Source: Desulfobacterales bacterium (GTDB lineage Bacteria > Desulfobacterota > Desulfobulbia > Desulfobulbales > Desulfocapsaceae). From it: DNA of 16,569 nt. Position numbers and translations under genes: made by a program. The first letter of the stretch is position 1; every line of letters begins with the position of its first letter. This document shows positions 14,033 through 16,569 of the stretch, in pieces. The notes under the pieces were generated by a model. The model saw only the letters and a program-made list of their open reading frames with translations, was not told where the DNA came from and did not search any database. The stretch covers positions 1 to 16,569 of the forward strand of contig JABDPQ010000274.1 in assembly GCA_013042695.1 (NCBI GenBank). Direction: 5' to 3'.

Positions 14033-14545
14033 CTACTCAGTGCTCACTCCCCACCTATGGTTAAGATGTCTGCCATAATAGTGATGATAGTCACGAGGGC
14101 CTAAAATCCCAAGCGAACCACCTCTGCCCCAGATTGCACTTTTCTCAACCTCGGGATATCTCTGCCAGTAGGCTTCCGCCAGTTGCTTTTCATGGGCGAG
14201 GTCGTCTGGGATAATAATTGGCGCGAATATACGCCCCTCACGTTTTCCGTGCTGCTTATAATGCTCTCGCGCTCCATATATACCCATTGGCCCCTGTTTG
14301 CCATAATAAGAATGATCAATAACATCTGTGTAGCGCTGCCAATATGCTTCTGCAAGGATCTTTTCTGCCAGATAGTCCGGTGCCTGTTCTTTACTGTATT
14401 TTTCAGCAAGCAAGCGTTGCTGATGAATCTCTGGCCTGAACAGCGGCGATTGCAAAAACCCTATTAGCCAAATGACACAAGAGATAGTCAGAACGGTGAC
14501 GGTAACCCAGAAATTATAGTGATAAGATGTATGGTTAATTTTCAT
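14033..14545 (-). CDS. TM-anchored protein with duplicated YWQRY repeat
   Basis: This 170-residue protein has one N-terminal hydrophobic anchor (FWVTVTVLTISCVIWLIGFL, about 12-31) and two copies of a 42-residue unit, at 64-105 and 122-163. Each begins with exactly LAEAYWQRY and continues with x-(D/E)V, a G-x-x-G-P/S-(M/L)-GI segment, G-(A/P)-R-(E/D)-(H/Y) and an aromatic/His-rich end (HYKQHGKREGR in unit 1, HHYYGRHLNHR in unit 2). The pattern resembles the Y-x-x-x-(Y/N)-P-D-V ... HY-x-x-x-G-x-x-EGR repeats seen in various secreted and glycan-linked proteins, but I cannot name the family with certainty. It lies 53 bp downstream of the VanZ-like gene, so the two probably form an operon. A weak ribosome-binding site precedes ATG 14545. 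Confidence 0.75.
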   Translation of the reverse strand: MKINHTSYHYNFWVTVTVLTISCVIWLIGFLQSPLFRPEIHQQRLLAEKYSKEQAPDYLAEKILAEAYWQRYTDVIDHSYYGKQGPMGIYGAREHYKQHGKREGRIFAPIIIPDDLAHEKQLAEAYWQRYPEVEKSAIWGRGGSLGILGPRDYHHYYGRHLNHRWGVSTE

Positions 14546-14598
14546 TACCTATGGCTTTACTCCACAGCAGACTCGACAATAAAAGAACAGCTAACGAA

Positions 14599-15438
14599 CT
14601 AAAAGAAAAGCAACGCATTAACATTGTTTATAATCGGGTACAGGATAAGGGCAAAAGAAACGACACTGAGCGCTGCCATACCATGTTTCCAGGACGTGAT
14701 AAATTGGTCCTTATATAGGCTGAAATAGACGATAGTTCCAATAAGCGGCATAGCTGGCCAATAGGGAATAGTACTGCCGCGGAACAATACCAGGGGTAAA
14801 ATAAAGACAACGACACTTGCAATGAGCCAGACTAAATACACAGAACTACAATTCTTTGAGGGTAAAGTCTGCTTATCAAACAACGGTTTTCCCCAGGAAA
14901 AAATTTTTAATTCATGCCAGATAATCGCACCGCCAAAACTTGCAAAAGTATTAACGGTGATATCCCGAAGTCCATAGGTACGCGACGGGTGCCATCCTTG
15001 AAGAAGTTCTTCGTGAACACCAAGCACTGAGGCAAAGCCAGCAGAGAAAAAAAGAAGCGCCGCTCCCTGCAGCTTAAAAGACATGGCAAATCGCACCACA
15101 AGCGAGAGCAGGACATATTCAGCTACATGAATTCGTTTGACGGGAAATTGCGGGTCGGGGATTACCAGGGCTATGGCGCAAAATACTAATCCTGCGATAA
15201 GTACACTTTTTTTCACCGTTGATCGGGCCTTCTGCTGACGGCCGGAAAAAATGATACCTACCACAATGATACTCCCAAGGCTCAGTACTATTGGTAGGAT
15301 AACGAACACTTCCCGCCCCCATCTGTCGCTGAGTAGTTTCCACAAAGGAAACATATTGACATAGACGAGAACCAGAACAGCACTCAATGCATAGCCCAAA
15401 GCAAGACAGGTGTTAGGTCTGAACCATCGGTTGAACAT
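14599..15438 (-). CDS. VanZ-like family membrane protein
   Basis: This is a 279-residue polytopic inner-membrane protein with about eight hydrophobic segments. The VanZ-like core spans roughly 100-172. It contains RIHVAEYVLLSLVVRFAM, then GVHEELLQGWHPSR, then GLRDITVNTFASFGGAII, matching the family pattern of conserved Glu, Gln, Arg, Asp and Asn at helix ends. VanZ relatives are linked to glycopeptide resistance and envelope changes, but most, like this one, have no assigned activity. A C-terminal half with four extra hydrophobic segments (about 198-279) makes it longer than a minimal VanZ domain. No clear ribosome-binding site precedes ATG 15438. The repeat protein follows after 53 bp. Confidence 0.85.
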   Translation of the reverse strand: MFNRWFRPNTCLALGYALSAVLVLVYVNMFPLWKLLSDRWGREVFVILPIVLSLGSIIVVGIIFSGRQQKARSTVKKSVLIAGLVFCAIALVIPDPQFPVKRIHVAEYVLLSLVVRFAMSFKLQGAALLFFSAGFASVLGVHEELLQGWHPSRTYGLRDITVNTFASFGGAIIWHELKIFSWGKPLFDKQTLPSKNCSSVYLVWLIASVVVFILPLVLFRGSTIPYWPAMPLIGTIVYFSLYKDQFITSWKHGMAALSVVSFALILYPIINNVNALLFF

Positions 15439-15489
15439 GGTTAATTGTTATAAAAATTATCTGTAATATTATGTCCCTCTTTCTACAGA

Positions 15490-16419
15490 TCACTGATTGA
15501 GGACACCGATTAAGTCTTTATTGCCACTCAGCTTTACGGTTTTTGGGAGAAGGCGTAGAAAAGCTTCTGCATGTCGTGAAAGTGTACGTTTCCGTGAGTG
15601 CAGCAGGTAATAGGAAGCTTTGAGGTCAAGACCTTCCAACCGAACCTCCCTGAGCCACCCTGCTTCTCGTTCACGCCTAATAGCAATTTTGGGTATAATT
15701 GTTACCCCGTATCCCCCTTCAACAAGTCGTTTTGCCGTCTCAACATTCTGCACTTCAATGAGATTTTTAAAAATCAGTGTTGATTGGGTTCCCCCAAGCA
15801 TCTCTTCCATTTTTCTGCGAGTCAGCGTCCCATGTTCCCGCCAGATAAAGGGGAAAGCTTTGAGGTCATCAACGGAAATCTGGGTTCTTAAGGCGAGCGG
15901 ATGTTCGCTGCCGACAACAAAAACATACGGTTCCTGATGAATCAGTAAAAATTGGATATCCGGTTCCGATTTAACGACGCCCCCAAAGCCAAAATCGGTG
16001 CTGCCGTCAAGCAGCTTGGTGATCACGGTGTGGGAGTTACCGGTATGCAGTTCAAGCTCAATCCCAGGATATTTGTTGTTGAAGACCCCCATTGTTTTGG
16101 GAAGAAAATAAGTGCTGAAAACAGCTGTGGAGGCAATATCAATTTTACCAATAGTAAGATCTGACATTTCCTCAAAAATCTTCTCAATATCGCGCAGTTC
16201 ATTCAGAATACTGGTGACTTTGGTAAAAAGAATATCTCCCTGATGAGTTAATTGAATAGTTTTTCCCTGGCGATCAAATAATCTTACACCATACATGTGC
16301 TCCAAGGCCTTGATCTGCTGGCTGACTGCAGGCTGAGTAAGAATAAGTTCCCTGGCTGCCCGAGTAAAGCTCCCCGTTAATGCAACCTTTTGAAATGTCC
16401 TTAATTGGCTTATATTCAT
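15490..16419 (-). CDS. LysR-type transcriptional regulator
   Basis: This 309-residue regulator has the standard plan. The winged helix-turn-helix is at residues 1-62 (TGSFTRAARELILTQPAVSQ, then IKALEHMYGVRLFDRQGK), followed by a linker helix. A periplasmic-binding-like effector domain spans about 90-295 (begins KIDIASTAVFSTYFLPKTM; core segment LVEGGYGVTIIPKIAI). It is full length. Nothing identifies the effector. LysR genes often control a divergent neighbour, which here would lie beyond the right edge. No strong Shine-Dalgarno precedes ATG 16419. The stop is 51 bp upstream of the VanZ-like gene on the same strand, but co-transcription is not evident. Confidence 0.95.
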   Translation of the reverse strand: MNISQLRTFQKVALTGSFTRAARELILTQPAVSQQIKALEHMYGVRLFDRQGKTIQLTHQGDILFTKVTSILNELRDIEKIFEEMSDLTIGKIDIASTAVFSTYFLPKTMGVFNNKYPGIELELHTGNSHTVITKLLDGSTDFGFGGVVKSEPDIQFLLIHQEPYVFVVGSEHPLALRTQISVDDLKAFPFIWREHGTLTRRKMEEMLGGTQSTLIFKNLIEVQNVETAKRLVEGGYGVTIIPKIAIRREREAGWLREVRLEGLDLKASYYLLHSRKRTLSRHAEAFLRLLPKTVKLSGNKDLIGVLNQ

Positions 16420-16569
16420 AACTAATACTTATAACAGCTAGAATTATATATAATTTGCTTTCCAGTAAAAAATGGCAAATATTTAATAGTTAATTATATC
16501 TTATATAAAACAGTATCTCTATCTTATCAGTAATAATTAGTGCAAAGATAGTTAAGAGCGAATTGGTAA
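16420..16569. promoter_or_regulatory. AT-rich upstream region of the LysR gene
   Basis: This very AT-rich stretch contains the perfect 14-bp palindrome AATTATATATAATT (16442-16455), 22 bp before the LysR start, and several T-n11-A-like spacings typical of LysR sites. An autoregulatory site shared with a divergent gene is plausible, but AT-rich DNA yields such palindromes easily. Confidence 0.3.

Overview
The window looks like an ordinary chromosomal stretch of a Gram-negative, moderately AT-leaning bacterium. An Lgt, a signal-peptide-bearing LolA-like protein, a beta-barrel ending in phenylalanine and a fasciclin protein all imply an outer membrane. My best guess is a Desulfobacterota (Desulfobulbales-like) genome, or a marine proteobacterium. 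That guess rests on the mix of genes and on a recalled, unverified association of the GGGGACAGACCACGG palindrome with that group; no rRNA or other marker is present. I see no tRNA, rRNA, CRISPR array, transposase or phage gene.

Layout. Positions 2-442 hold the C-terminal half of an alpha/beta hydrolase. A long palindrome (437-503) provides its stop codon. Next comes a compact plus-strand operon (523-5244): a 12-TM RND/MMPL exporter, a periplasmic LolA-like lipoprotein-sorting protein and a DUF1302-like outer-membrane barrel. Together these look like an envelope-spanning export route for a lipid or other hydrophobic substrate. A gene-poor stretch with inverted repeats (5245-5575) follows, then two small hypothetical genes on the minus strand (5576-6207).

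The middle holds single-enzyme genes: phosphonoacetaldehyde hydrolase (phnX, minus), an isochorismatase-fold hydrolase (minus), a methylguanine-DNA methyltransferase (plus) and Lgt with an unusual C-terminal extension (minus). Between phnX and the isochorismatase gene lies a 218-bp non-coding block bounded by a 13-bp inverted repeat.

The right part (10195-16419) is entirely minus strand. It holds a small membrane-anchored protein, a GlsB/YeaQ-type membrane protein flanked by two more copies of the palindrome, a secreted fasciclin protein with its own terminator, a PAS-PAS-PP2C (RsbU/SpoIIE-like) phosphatase, a TM-anchored protein with a duplicated YWQRY repeat, a VanZ-like membrane protein and a LysR regulator. 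Several of these are general stress or envelope functions, but they do not form one obvious pathway.

The most notable signals are the three near-identical perfect palindromes, the three-gene envelope export operon with a doubled ELDxLLxGF motif in the barrel protein, the duplicated YWQRY protein, the long Lgt tail, and several structured non-coding blocks. I did not find a clearly new defence or mobile system.
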